Assembly: GCF_008831285.2 (NCBI RefSeq)
Contig: NW_022204507.1
Location: forward strand, 3,449,017-3,513,016
Length of the DNA stretch: 64,000 nucleotides
From: Nymphaea colorata
Lineage: Eukaryota > Streptophyta > Magnoliopsida > Nymphaeales > Nymphaeaceae
Reading direction: 5' to 3'
Shown here: piece by piece, positions 10,890 through 21,444 of the stretch
Layout of the letters: every line of letters starts with the position of its first letter
Position numbering within the stretch: position 1 is the stretch's first letter
The notes under the pieces: model-generated
Databases searched by the model: none
Seen by the model: the letters and a program-made list of their open reading frames with translations, nothing else
Told to the model about the DNA's origin: nothing
Translations under genes and position numbers: made by a program

Positions 10890-13800
10890 CCTTCAGCTTC
10901 AAGAGCCAAAGCGAACACAGAAAAACAGAATTCCCCATCGCTGAACTCATCCCCAACACAAACCAACCAAATCCGTTACCTGAATCCCTCAATGTATGAT
11001 CCCCAATCTCAAAAAGAAACGACATGCTGTGCTGAAAGCGGAATCTATCAAAACCCTCTTCTCTGAACTACACTTCCCTAACGCTCTGTTTGGTTGGAGG
11101 GAAAGGGAGGGAAATGAAGGGAGGGAAAGGGAAGGGAAGAGAAAGGGTAGGGAAAGGAATGGAATGGAAAGAAAAGGAAAGAGGTGATTAAAAAGGTTGT
11201 TTGGATAAGAATGAAAGGAAAGGTTAAAATCGCGTTTGTTTGGACTACATAAAGGAAAGGAAAGGATATAATTCATAATACTTTACAATAATACCCCAAT
11301 CAAGATGTTTAAAAAATTAAGAATGCGATGAGCATTTCTCAAGTAGGCATTAGGCATGATCAAACCGTGAATACCTCCCAAACTTGCTCAATTGGTACTC
11401 AAACAAGAGACTGTTGGAGGCAACCGATCCTTTTCCAAGCGCGATAAAATCAAGGTATGTGTGGGTGAAAATGAAAACCGTGCAGCTTCCTCAAGAACAG
11501 CTAATCATCGCTGTGAGATAGAGAGATTGATAGAGACGATGTAGCGGTTTATGAATCCATTCCCACTCATGGATTCCAATCGACTGTAGTAGCAGGAAGC
11601 TTGTGAACTCTATTGGGGAGGCCTTTGGGGAATTTGACGAAGGGGAAGGTGATGGGGTGATCCTGCTCGAAGGGCTCCCATTGGAAGTTGAGCACCATGT
11701 GGTGGAGGATGATCGCCATCTCCAGCTTCACCATCATCTTCACGCCATTGCTTCTTCCTTCCCCCACCTGCTGCTGCTCCACATGAAAATCAGGTGACTG
11801 AGAAGAAAAAGCGCCGTCGGGCCCTCCCTGCTGCTGAAATAGGGGCAGCTGGTGGCCGCCCACTTGGTGGCCACCACCTGTCTAGGGTTTCGAGAATGGA
11901 TCCCGAGCCATACAAAGTTCCGTTTCCGACAAAATCAACCCACTGGCAAGATCAGTAACGGTCGAAACTAGGGCTCACAGAACCAGCAAGAGAGAGAAAG
12001 GGGAAAGATGGAATAAGTAACAAGAAAAAAAGAGCAGGGACCATGTCATCAGACCCAGCCGCCAGGAAAGGAAAACGAGAACCGCTCAGGAAGAAAGCCA
12101 GGAGCAGCGACTGGTCATTCGAGCAAACCGAGAAGGGTTTCTGAAACCCACCGAATGTCTGTTTTCTCTCTAACCTCTTCGAGTGAGCTTGTTCTCCCTC
12201 AAACCCTCGCTTGAACCAAAAGGCTTGTATTCTCTCAACCCCTTGCGCTTAGCGAGGGTTCTTACCCAAACCTCCAGGTGTCTTGGAAACTGAAACTCAT
12301 TCAAGGTCTTCAGGCTGAAGATTGTTTTTTTCCTTTTTTTAGATTTTTGTAACTTATGATTGTTCCTTTTCCATTGCAACCTTCTGCTACTGCCGTCTTT
12401 CATACATGAAGCAATGTCACCCTTTCCCTTGAAGCATATGGAAGACTAGAACAAGCAATTAATCAAGTTAAACAAGCCGGTCGAGTCAATCTCGAGCTCG
12501 AATACAATTGGTCGAGTCAAGCTCGAGCTACCATTGCAAAGAGTCAAGCTGAGCTCTAGCTGGCCAAACTCGAGCTCGGCTCGACTCGTGTCAGCACTAC
12601 TTCCAAATCGTTAGTGCAAGTTCTAGGTTGGAAGCCAAGCTGTCCCTTCAACCACTAAAAGCCCTTGACATGTTTTGGATTCTTTTTTTTAGGACTTAAC
12701 AATGATATATTGTTATTATCCCATAAATCTGCCTGAAAAAATGGAGTATATTCATGCAACAGTTGGGAAAGTTAGTGAAACAACAATGTGGTGTTACTTT
12801 TATCAAACAGCCCCTCAAGCTCACCCTTCTCGTAGTCTAAATTTAATCATGCACAGCCACAATTGGCACATACAAAAGTACTAATTGCATTTTTGAACTA
12901 GAAGAAGTGGTGCTATATTAAATTGTGCAATAAATTTTGAAATCATGAGTCCTATTTGTAAGCTTAATAATCTAAATTAAGTATGAAAAATAATTACTAT
13001 AATTCGACCAGAAAAAAAGTCACGACCAAAATAAAGATTTTAAAACAGATTGTAGAAACACTGACTCCAAGGCTAAGTACTTAATTATATATTCTAAATG
13101 ATGCTGTACAGTCAAATTTTGAGTGCAAATATAAACTGGAGACGAACACATTACAAGCACATAAATGCACTTCGTAAAAGTTAAAAAATTAATATCCAAG
13201 TATACCTTCTTCCATATAAGTACACCACGTTTAAAAAGAAGAGAATCTTAATTTTTTAAATTGTAAAGGTCGCACGAACCCTCAGAACCAAGCAACTTCC
13301 ACTCGTCACCCTGTTTGTTAATGGTCTTTAAACATTAATTAGACTCAAACTTGAAGATGCTTTAAACAAGTCACTTTTAACAATTTTTTTCCTTTCAAAA
13401 CAAAGGCACTGCCAAGAATGGCAGGTTCGAGCCAAGGTGAGCCAGCTCTAGTTTGTTCTTGTCTCAAAAGCCAAGATCGAACTTGGCTCGAATGCTCAAG
13501 ACAAGTATGAGTGGACTAGCTCAAACTTGGCTCGAACTCAAAGTGCCGGCGCTAAACTCAGGCCAAAATTGGGCTGGAGCATAGCCGGACAATGTGTAAA
13601 AAAAATAAAAAAAATTCAATTTGAACATGAGTAGGAACAGCCAGATTAGAATTTGAGAGTTGGAACTTTCTAGCAAGGGGGGAATCCGATGTTGGTGTTT
13701 ATTATCGTGATGATATTGAAAATTATCTTTTACATGTTATCTTATTGATCTTGATCTTACTCATGTTTATGTAAATGGAGCTTGCCAAGCTCGAACTCTA

Positions 13801-13945
13801 CTCGTTTACTTAACTTTAACCCAAACACGACTCATTTATTAGATGAGTCGAGCTCGCTCTGAGTTTAACTAAGAGACGTCAAGAGTAACCAGAGTTGGCT
13901 CAAATAATCAAGCATCCATAATACTGTGGCGGCATCCTGCTATGG
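10590..13945. repeat. Left arm of 7.6-kb imperfect palindrome
   Basis: The reverse complement of this arm matches 14757-18213 along its length. For example, 12702-12884 translates to almost the same 60 residues as 15811-15993 on the other strand (about 10 differences). Paired positions sum to about 28,805 at the outer end and about 28,705 near the loop, so the arms differ by indels. The arm contains a host-gene fragment at its outer end, a GGGAAAGG-rich tract near 11090-11260, a CCCTCGCTT-type block (12170-12260) and several GCTCGAGC-rich hAT-like blocks. Relative to the right arm it holds about 575 extra bases at 11266-11840. Confidence 0.9.
11266..11840. other. Sequence present only in the left arm
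   Basis: In the right arm, CTGCCCCTTTCCTTTATGTAG is contiguous. Here the two halves of that junction lie about 575 bases apart, so this block was inserted on the left or deleted on the right. It contains short GC-richer frames without a recognised family. Confidence 0.6.
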
Positions 13946-13952
13946 AGGGCAG

Positions 13953-14075
13953 GACATTGAAGTGGATGTTCACTTTGTTAAGTACAAAGTTGCTCAAGGC
14001 ACTATAGTTGTGAGACGAACATCATCCAAAGAACAGATTGCTGATGGGCTTACAAAAACCATTAAGCTCTCATGA
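13953..14075 (+). pseudogene. Ty1/copia pol C-terminal fragment
   Basis: An open stretch of 40 residues ends in a natural stop. It begins DIEVDVHFVKYKVAQGTIVV and continues RRTSSKEQIADGLTKTIKLS. This is the end of the copia RNase H region ('KHIE(V/I)D.HFVR.KV...QIAD.(F/L)TK'). The canonical upstream part, including the RNase H acidic residues, is absent because the palindrome arm begins immediately before it. The fragment lies in the loop between the arms. Confidence 0.8.
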
Positions 14076-14114
14076 CTATCATGTTAATCAAAGCAAGCTT
14101 AACATAGGAGCATC

Positions 14115-14315
14115 TAGGGGTGGATTCAAAAATTTTTCATGAGGGGGGTCTGAATTAAAGTTTCTAAATTTTGACTGGGACCAAAATACCATTTTCCAAA
14201 ATTTTATATAGAACAAGTGAATTTTTTTTTAAATTTACATATAAATTTCTTTTTCAAAAAAATTGAGGTAGGGCAATGGCCCATGCAGGCCCCCCTTGTC
14301 TCTGCCCCTAGGAGC
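14115..14315. mobile_element. Small TIR element with TAGGGG ends
   Basis: It starts TAGGGGTGGATTC and ends TCTGCCCCTAGGAGC. TAGGAGCATC lies just before it (14105-14114) and again just after it (14316-14325), an apparent 10-bp target duplication. The interior (GAGGGGGGTCTGAATT on the left, GGCCCATGCAGGCCCCCC on the right) is typical of a widespread short plant repeat. A 9-10 bp duplication would suggest Mutator-like mobilisation. The exact right boundary is ambiguous by a few bases. Confidence 0.6.
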
Positions 14316-14325
14316 TAGGAGCATC

Positions 14326-14756
14326 CTTATGGGTCCAGCACCTAAGGGTTTGGTACCTTTTTCTTAGACAAAAATACCAAACTCACTGCCCCAATGACTG
14401 CCATTTGAGAGAGAAAGTTGTGTGTGTAGTGTCCATGCTACATGGTAAACGATGGAAGGACATTTTGGTTATTTGTTAAAAAAAGAAATGTGATCCATAG
14501 TCTTTCTACTTTTTTCATTTCCATTTTTGTGTTTACAAAAGTTTTTTTTAATGTGAACTAAGGGTATTTTAGTCATTAACCATACTTGCACACGGAAATT
14601 TGTGCACCAGTATGGCGCATATAACCAGTCAGCTATTTGATGCTTTCCTTCTCAGTTTAGATGGTATTATTTGTTCACTGCATGTAGTATTGCAGCATTT
14701 CTTGGACAATCCATGGCATGATGTATCTTCTTCTCTGACATACGGGATTTTCAATT
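14326..14756. other. Palindrome loop, right part
   Basis: This unique spacer lies between the small TIR element and the right arm. It follows the copia pol end, so part of it may be retrotransposon untranslated or LTR sequence, but I see no clear LTR boundary. Confidence 0.4.
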
Positions 14757-17700
14757 ACTCCATAGCAGGACGCCGCCACAGTATTATGGATGCTTGATGA
14801 TTTGAGCCAACTCTGGACGTCTCTTAGATAAACTCGGATCGAGCTCGACTCATATAATAAATGAGTCGTGTTTGGGTTAAAGTTAAGTAAACAAGTAGAG
14901 TTCGAGCTTGGCAAGCTCCATTTACATAAACTTGAGTAAGATCAAGGTCAATAAGATAACATGTAAAAGATAATTTTCAATATCATCACGACAATAAACA
15001 GCAGCATCGGATTCCCCCCTTGCTAGCAAGTTCCAACTCTCAGATTCTAATCTGGCTGTTCCTACTCATGTTCAAATTGATTTTTTTTTATTTTTTTAAA
15101 TATTGTCTGGCTAAGCTCCAGCCTAATTTTGGCCTGAGTTTAGCATCGGCAGTTTGAGTTCAAGCCAAGTTCGAGCTGGTCCACTCATACTTGTCTTGAG
15201 CATTTGAGGCAAGTTCGATTTTGGCGTTTGAGACGAGAACAAATTAGAGCTGGCTCACCTTGGCTCGAACCTGCCATTCTTTGCAGTGCCTTTGTTTTGA
15301 AAGGAAAAATGTTGTTAAAAGTGACTTGTTTAAAGCATCTTCAAGTTCGAGTCTAATTAATGTTTAAAGACCATTAACAAACAGGGTGACGAGTGGAAGT
15401 TGCTTGGTTCCGAGGGTTCGTGCGAGCTTTACAATTTAGAAATTTCAGATTCTCTTCTTTTTAAACGTGGTGTACTAATATGGAAGAAGGTGTACTTGGA
15501 TATTAATTTTTTAACTTTTATGAAGTGTATTTATGTGCTTGTAATGTGTTTGTCTCTGGTTTATATTTGCGCTCAAAATTTGACTGTACAGCATCATTTA
15601 GAATATATAATTAAGTACTTAGCCTTAGAGTCAGTGTTTCTACAATCTGTTTTAAAATATTTATTTTGGTCGTGACTTTTTTTCTGGTCGAATTATAGTA
15701 ATTACTTTTCATACTTAATTTAGATTATTAAGCTTACAAATAGGACTCATGATTTCAAAATTTATTGCACAATTTAATATAGCACCACTTCTTCTAGATC
15801 AAAAATGCAATTAGTATTTTTGTACGTGCCAATTGTGGCTGTGCATGATTAAATTTACACTAGGAGAAGGGTGAGCTTGAGGGGCTGTTTGGTAAAAGTA
15901 ACACCATGTTTTTGTTTCACAAACAAGCCGAAGTGTTGCATGAATATACTCCATTTTTTCAGGCAGATTTATGGGATAATAACAATGTATCATTGTTGAG
16001 TCCTAAAAAAAAGAATCCAAAACATGTCAAGGGATTTTAGTTGTTGAAGGGACAGCTTGGCTTCCAACCTAGAACTTGCACTAATGATTTGGAAGTAGTG
16101 CTGCCATGAGTCGAGCCGAACCCAAGTTCGGCCAGCTAGAGCTCTGCTTGACTCTTGGTTTGGTCAGCTTGAGGTTGGCTCAAACTCAAGTCAAGCTTTG
16201 CAATGGTAGCTCGAGCTTGACTAGAACAATTGTATTTGAGCTGAGATTGACTCGACCGGCTTGTTTAACTCGATTAATTGCTTGTTCTAGTCTTCCATAT
16301 GCTTCATGGAAAGGGCGACATTGCTTCATGAATGAAATATGGAAGAAGATGGCAGTAACAGAAGGTTGCAAAGGAAAAGGAACAATCATAAGTTACAAAA
16401 ATCTAAAAAAAGAAAAAAAATAATCTTCAGCCTGAAGACCTAGAATGGGTTTCAGTTTCCAAAACACCTAGAGGTTTGAGTAAGAACCCTCGCTAAGAGC
16501 AAGGGTTTGAGAGAATACAGGCCTTTTTGCTCAAGCGAGGGTTTGAGGGAGGACAAGCTCACTCGAAGAGGTTAGAGAGAAAACAGACATTCGGTGGATT
16601 TCAGAACCCCTTCTCGTTTTGCTCGAATGACCAGTCGCTTCCTCACCAGTCGCTTCTCCTGACCTTCTTCCTGAGCCGTTCTCATTTTCCTTTCCTGGTG
16701 GCTAGGTCTGATGACATCGTCCCCGCTCTTTTCTTTTCTTCTTCCTTATTCCATCTTTCCCCATTCCCTCTCTTGCTGGTTCTGTGAGCCCTAGTTTCTA
16801 CCGTTACTGATCTCACCAGCGGGTTGATTTCATCGGAAACGGAACTCCGCAGGGCTCGGGATCCATTCTCGAAACTCTAGATTTCTCCAGAACTCTCTCT
16901 CTCTCTCTCATAGTTAGGTAGGGTTTTCGATTATCATTTTCCATAGGACTTTTCTTGCAGGTTTCTCACAGCCTGTTTGGTTGGTGGAAATGGGAAGAAA
17001 AGGGAGGGATTGAGCAATCCCTCCTCTGTTTGGTTGGCTAATTAGAAAGGAGGGAAAGGGAGGGAAAGGAGCAAAGTGTGTTTGGTTGGGAGGGGAGGAA
17101 AAGGAAAGGGAGGGATTGTGTAGTGTAAATGCAAATATCCTTTCTAAATGTAAATGCAAATACCTCTCAAATCGGATGGATTGGGAAGGAAAGGAAAGGG
17201 AGAAGGTAGCAAAAGTGTTGACTGCCCACAATACCCCTTCAATGTTTTTTTCTTCAACGAAAAAAAGGAGGAAGAGCCGAGGCCTCCTCCCCTGCTGTGC
17301 GAGAAACAGGCCGCTCATCCCTATGGGACCTCCTCCTCCTTTCTAAACAGCCATTTTCTGAAGGTACGTTCTTTTCTTCTTCTTTGAAGCCTCCTCCCCA
17401 TCCTCTTCTTCTTCTTCTTTGTTTTCGTTTTTTCTTTTTTTTTTTTTCTTTTTTTGTGGCGATGGAGACCGGACCTCCTCCCCATCCTGTCTCTCTTCTT
17501 CACAGCGATGGAGGCAGGTGGTGGCCACCAAGAGGGCGGCCACCAGCTGCCCCTTTCCTTTATGTAGTTCAAACAAACGTGATTTTAACCTTTCCTTTCA
17601 TTCTTATCCAAACAACCTTTTTAATCACCTCTTTCCTTTCCTTTCCTTTCCATTCCATTTCTGTCCCTACCTTCCCTTTCCCTCCCTTCCTTTCCCTCCC

Positions 17701-18213
17701 TTTCCCTCCAACCAAACAGAGTGTTAGGGAAGTGTATTTCAGAGAAGAGGGTTTTGATAGATTCCACTTTCAGCACAGCATGTCGTTTCTTTTTGAGATT
17801 GGGGATCGTACATTGAGGGATTCAGGGAATGGATTTGGTTGGTTTGTGTTGGGGAAGAGTTTGGCGATGGGGAATTCTGTTTTGCTGTGTTCGCTTTGGC
17901 TCTTGAAGCTGAAGGATGAACGATACAGATCAGATGATGAATCAAACCTATGGAGGGTGGCACGGCAGAGGTAGCAGTGGGACGAGCATGGCTGGTGGGT
18001 ATCCACAGTCTGGCCATGCAGGCTGGAAGTCGAAGAAGATGGATATGCGGTGGAAGGGGAGCGAGGGTGCTCCAGCAGCACAACAAGAGGGTGTTGTCGG
18101 TTACAACCCGCCGAGGCTTCAGTAATTGCAGACTCAGAACAGGCTGAAAGCACGGCGATTCTACCCGAAGCGGAAGTTCCACAGGTTTACGCCCTATGCG
18201 CCATGGAATACGA
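14757..18213. repeat. Right arm of 7.6-kb imperfect palindrome
   Basis: Inverted copy of 10590-13945. The inner edge is CCATAGCAGGACGCCGCC against the left arm's GGCGGCATCCTGCTATGG. The outer edge is the gene-fragment block ending near GGAATACGATG. It holds about 630 bases with no partner on the left (16883-17513). Arms that have each gained or lost different blocks, and that differ at roughly one base in ten or fewer in the best stretches, indicate an old duplication rather than an assembly artefact. Confidence 0.9.
16883..17513. other. Sequence present only in the right arm
   Basis: In the left arm the sequence GGTGGCCACCACCTG runs directly into TCTAGGGTTTCGAGAATGG. Here the two sides are separated by about 630 bases: a (CT)n run, GGGAAAGG-rich sequence with repeated CTGTTTGGTTGG words, and a T-rich tract near 17420-17456. 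The TGTTTGGTTGG words resemble ends of short plant TIR elements, so one may have inserted here. Confidence 0.5.
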
Positions 18214-18268
18214 TGCCTTTTATCATCTGGGCGAAGAAGTCCGGCGGAAGTTCCATAGGTTTGGCTGA
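17916..18268 (+). pseudogene. Captured plant gene fragment, right-arm copy
   Basis: From ATG at 17916 the frame reads MNDTDQMMNQTYGGWHGRG, SKKMDMRWKGSEGAPAAQQ and VVGYNPPRLQ, then a TAA stop. In the same frame it continues QTQNRLKARRFYPKRKFHRF, YAPWNTMPFIIWAKKSGG. The fragment reaches about 15 residues further downstream than the left-arm copy. The sequence upstream of the ATG (17720-17915) is also shared between arms, so 5' untranslated or promoter DNA of the parent gene may have been carried along. The family is not confidently named; no enzymatic motif is visible. Confidence 0.6.
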
Positions 18269-18376
18269 ACCCCTCACTCAACTTAAACCCTTGCTCGAGC
18301 AGAGATCATTGGGTTTTTGAGACCCTCCCTCATTTGAGGGAGAGAGGGTTTCAGAAGCCTTGTTTTCTCTGATTTG

Positions 18377-18415
<39 letters not shown>

Positions 18416-19063
18416 GGTTTAGCTTGAGGCAAAGGACTCCATCATTCAGACAATGCAGAAAAAAATGATGAAAGGAATGACCTGCAGTAGTGAAGGGCTT
18501 GATTTTCCTCCTTTGAAGGCGACAGCATTCCCTACTTTTGGGGCAGGCACCTCGCCCACATGCTATTGCAGAGACGATGAGATGAACAGGTTCCTGCTAT
18601 TCTAGGGAACATGGCGAACGGCAACCAGACGACCTCGATGGTGACTGGGAGCAATGAAGAGCAAGCAGTCCATGCCGATGGCGAGCAGGGGTGATCGTTG
18701 CTAATAAAACACGTCAATGGAAAGTGAGAACCCTTACTGAGCGGAGGCTTTAGCTGCAGTGAACTGAGCAAATGACGATGGCAATATGGCATCAGAGGAT
18801 GGAAGAGGAAGAGAGTGAAGAGAGAGAAAAAAAAAGGAAAAATGACAAATCAATGAGGAAAAGTAAAACAATAAATATTGGTTTCTCATGCTAACGAGCC
18901 TAGTTGGATCAGCGAGCTTAAACAAACTTGAACTTGGCTCGATAACATAAGCTGAACGATCAACTAAAGTCTGGCTTGTTGAGTAGAAAAGCTAGCTCGA
19001 ACTCGAGTTTGAGCCGAGCTTTAACGAGCCGAGTTCAAGTTGGTTGGCTCATTGTTCACCCTT
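18262..19063. mobile_element. hAT-like repeat with CCCTCGCTC and GAGCCGAGCT blocks
   Basis: The right end reads GGCTCATTGTTCACCCTTA (AGGGTGAACAATGAGCC on the minus strand), preceded by GAGCCGAGCTTTAACGAGCC. The left side carries the CCCTCACTCAACTTAAACCC-type block and a (GA)n run near 18380-18415. The same two block types occur together at 34.4-35.5 kb and inside the palindrome arms. I could not find the matching left terminus, so the outer limits are approximate. Confidence 0.45.
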
Positions 19064-20254
19064 ATTTGGAAGGATATAGAACCTTGAATTATTGTTACAT
19101 GATTCCACCTCAATTTTTGGGTAGATTCATGGGATGCTTATAAAGCGTCCCTACTGCCAAATAACTCGTAAAAGTTCCTTTAATTCATGTATCTCAACTT
19201 TTAACAAAATCATGTAAATGACTAATTTCTCTATTAACTTAGTTTGACCAACATATGCATGTTGATACATCCCCCTTTCCAGAAGCAACTGATCATGTAT
19301 CAAAATCATTCCAAGAAACATGCTTAATAAAGAAAACGCAACTAGAAAATTCTACCAGGCATAAATCCCAGCTTAATTCCCCAATTAATTATTTTCAAGA
19401 AATTGTAGCTCCCTTTAGGTCAACAAGATGTATAATCTCGAATTAATACAAAACAAAGTGATGCATAGACTCGAAGAAATTAGATGCACTACAAATGATA
19501 AATATAAAAAATTTGACCGCCATTAGAAAGTGGAAGTATCAAGATTAATCTTGCTTGCTTTTTGAAATTGTATATAGGCAAGGGTCGAACCGGGGTTGAA
19601 ATACAATTTTACATATTTTTTATATTGGTTATTTTAAAATTTTTAAAATTTACATATAAAATTTTGATTTTTTTTATATTTTCTAAACAAGGACACATAA
19701 TACAGAGTATTTTGATCACCACGTCAGATGGCCATTGCATGCATTGTTGTAAGGCATATCATTCGTATCGAAGTAAAACAGTCCGAGATCCAAGATCCAC
19801 AATAAGCAAAACAAAGGGGACGAAGGGGATTAGTTCGGTGGTCCCTCTGTACCCACTATTTGCAGAGAGCATGTTCCAACTCCACATATGGTTCCATGGG
19901 CCCAGAGGTGCCGTGTTTGACTACAATTCCCTTTTTCTTTGTTCGTTCATACCGACAAAACCTTTGACGCAACTCGGAGAGTTGTCCCGTGAGCAACAAA
20001 AAAAATAGTGGTGAACCGCCCTTCCCAATTCAAGCAACCCTCTTTCGGTATTCAACATGGTTCAGTGTACCGAATCGGTCACAAACAGTATAAAACGGAG
20101 TCTATCAAGTACAGAACTCCTTGGTCGGACAGTACTGATTCCACGTAGCTCGGAACATCCTTTTATTATCTGGACAAGTCCGGGAAACCATCCCCTGCTC
20201 TAAATTGAACAGACCCTTTGAACGAGGAAGATCTCTATATTGGCCTCTTTAATA
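19064..20254. other. Intergenic sequence
   Basis: No gene recognised. The 19720-20000 stretch is less AT-rich and open on the plus strand, but I see no family motif. Confidence 0.4.
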
Positions 20255-20258
20255 TGCA

Positions 20259-20259
20259 A

Positions 20260-20293
<34 letters not shown>

Positions 20294-20296
20294 CCT

Positions 20297-20338
<42 letters not shown>

Positions 20339-20360
20339 ATATATATATATATATATATAA
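20259..20360. repeat. (CT)n-(TA)n compound microsatellite
   Basis: A CT run is followed by TATC units and then two long TA runs separated by AAACATA. Confidence 0.95.
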
Positions 20361-20738
20361 ACATATAATCAAAAGAAGCGAACACAGAATCTCAAATTGT
20401 GTCTAATTACTCAACTGAAGATGAAAATAATGATGTATGGGAAACAAGCAGCGACACGTTCAAAATCATGCGGGTTAAGAGGAACAAATAATTTTCTCCA
20501 GATCAGGATTCACCTGTATCGATGATTCTGATTATTATGTCCCGTGAGGTCGCAAGCTTTGCCCCCAGCTCACCGAACACAAATTGCAAGAAGTCTCATG
20601 AACATGTCGTATGAAGTCTAAGAACTGGATGAGGGAAAATCGATAGGATTATGGGATATTCTGCCAGACATGAAATAGTGCGTCAGGTTATCTTCAGTTA
20701 CAGATTCCATAAATCCCCTGAGGACCAAGGAAAATAAT

Positions 20739-21404
20739 TTACTCGACAATGTGTCCGCCCATGGAAGCAAATTCTCTTAGGCAGTGCTTATATGCATGAA
20801 TTAATGACACCCGCGCACTGCCTTCACTGTACAATAAAATCATAGATTAAGTGATTCCTTTCTCAAGTTAATGAAACAAGTACAAGCGACTTTCTTGCCA
20901 TGGAATAACGGATGACAATAACTTCAAGTGGTTTGCTTCCTCATAATTTTCTCCTTCAATTTCGTTGCTGCTACTCAACATACTTCCCATGTATACAACA
21001 TGTGCCTAGCTAGGAGACACACCCAATAAGCTAAAGGTTGGACACCAAAATGTCTACAATTTCTTTGGAAAAGAAAAATAGAACGTAGGAAAAAGCAATC
21101 TAATTCTCAGTAAACTCTTAAATTCAAAAAAAAACTGGAATCAAAATTCATTTGGTTTTGGAAATGCTCAATTACGCCCAACAATTCTATGAAATCTAAT
21201 TTGATGGTCTTTTATCACAAGAATTTATCAATATAATTCTCGTTATTAACAGATAGTAACAACTAAGAAGAGGTCAATAAATTTTAACTACTAATCATGG
21301 AGTATCATATCAAGTATACGTACATTTGGCGCTTTACTTGATGCCCCATGGAGAATGACAGAAGCAGAGACAAGGAAGAAGAGGAGCAGCCTGGTTGCTT
21401 CCAT
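20739..21404 (-). pseudogene. Subtilisin-like protease 5' fragment
   Basis: Exon 1 (21404-21324) encodes MEATRLLLFFLVSASVILHG plus ASSKAPN, a signal peptide, and ends at a GTACGT donor. After a CTAG acceptor, exon 2 (from 21005) reads AHVVYMGSMLSSSNEIEGEN, then EEANHLKLLSSVIP. Exon 3 (20826-20739) reads EGSARVSLIHAYKHCLREFA and reaches a stop. This is the inhibitor I9 propeptide of plant subtilases ('VYMG', 'HL.(L/M)LSSV', 'SYKH.F.GFAA'), which folds and then masks the secreted serine protease. The intron between exons 2 and 3 would use a GC donor (ATG|GCAAG) or has a decayed one. The propeptide's usual GFSA.LT end is altered, the frame stops, and no catalytic domain follows. I call it a truncated copy. 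Confidence 0.75.
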
Positions 21405-21432
21405 GGGCGACGTCAGGATTAATATCTGGAGG

Positions 21433-21444
21433 CCTTATTTGTAG
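21433..21444 (-). promoter_or_regulatory. Possible TATA-like box of the subtilase copy
   Basis: CTACAAATAAGG on the minus strand lies about 30 bases before the ATG of the subtilase fragment. The position is close for a TATA element given the short leader, so this is a weak candidate. Confidence 0.2.

Noticed and set aside
17086-17974. Long open frames on both strands across the purine-rich part of the right palindrome arm
   Set aside because: Low-complexity GGGAAAGG and TTTTCTT tracts explain them, and the left arm lacks an equivalent frame.
20218-20406. Open frame across 20.2-20.4 kb
   Set aside because: Translated CT and TA microsatellites.
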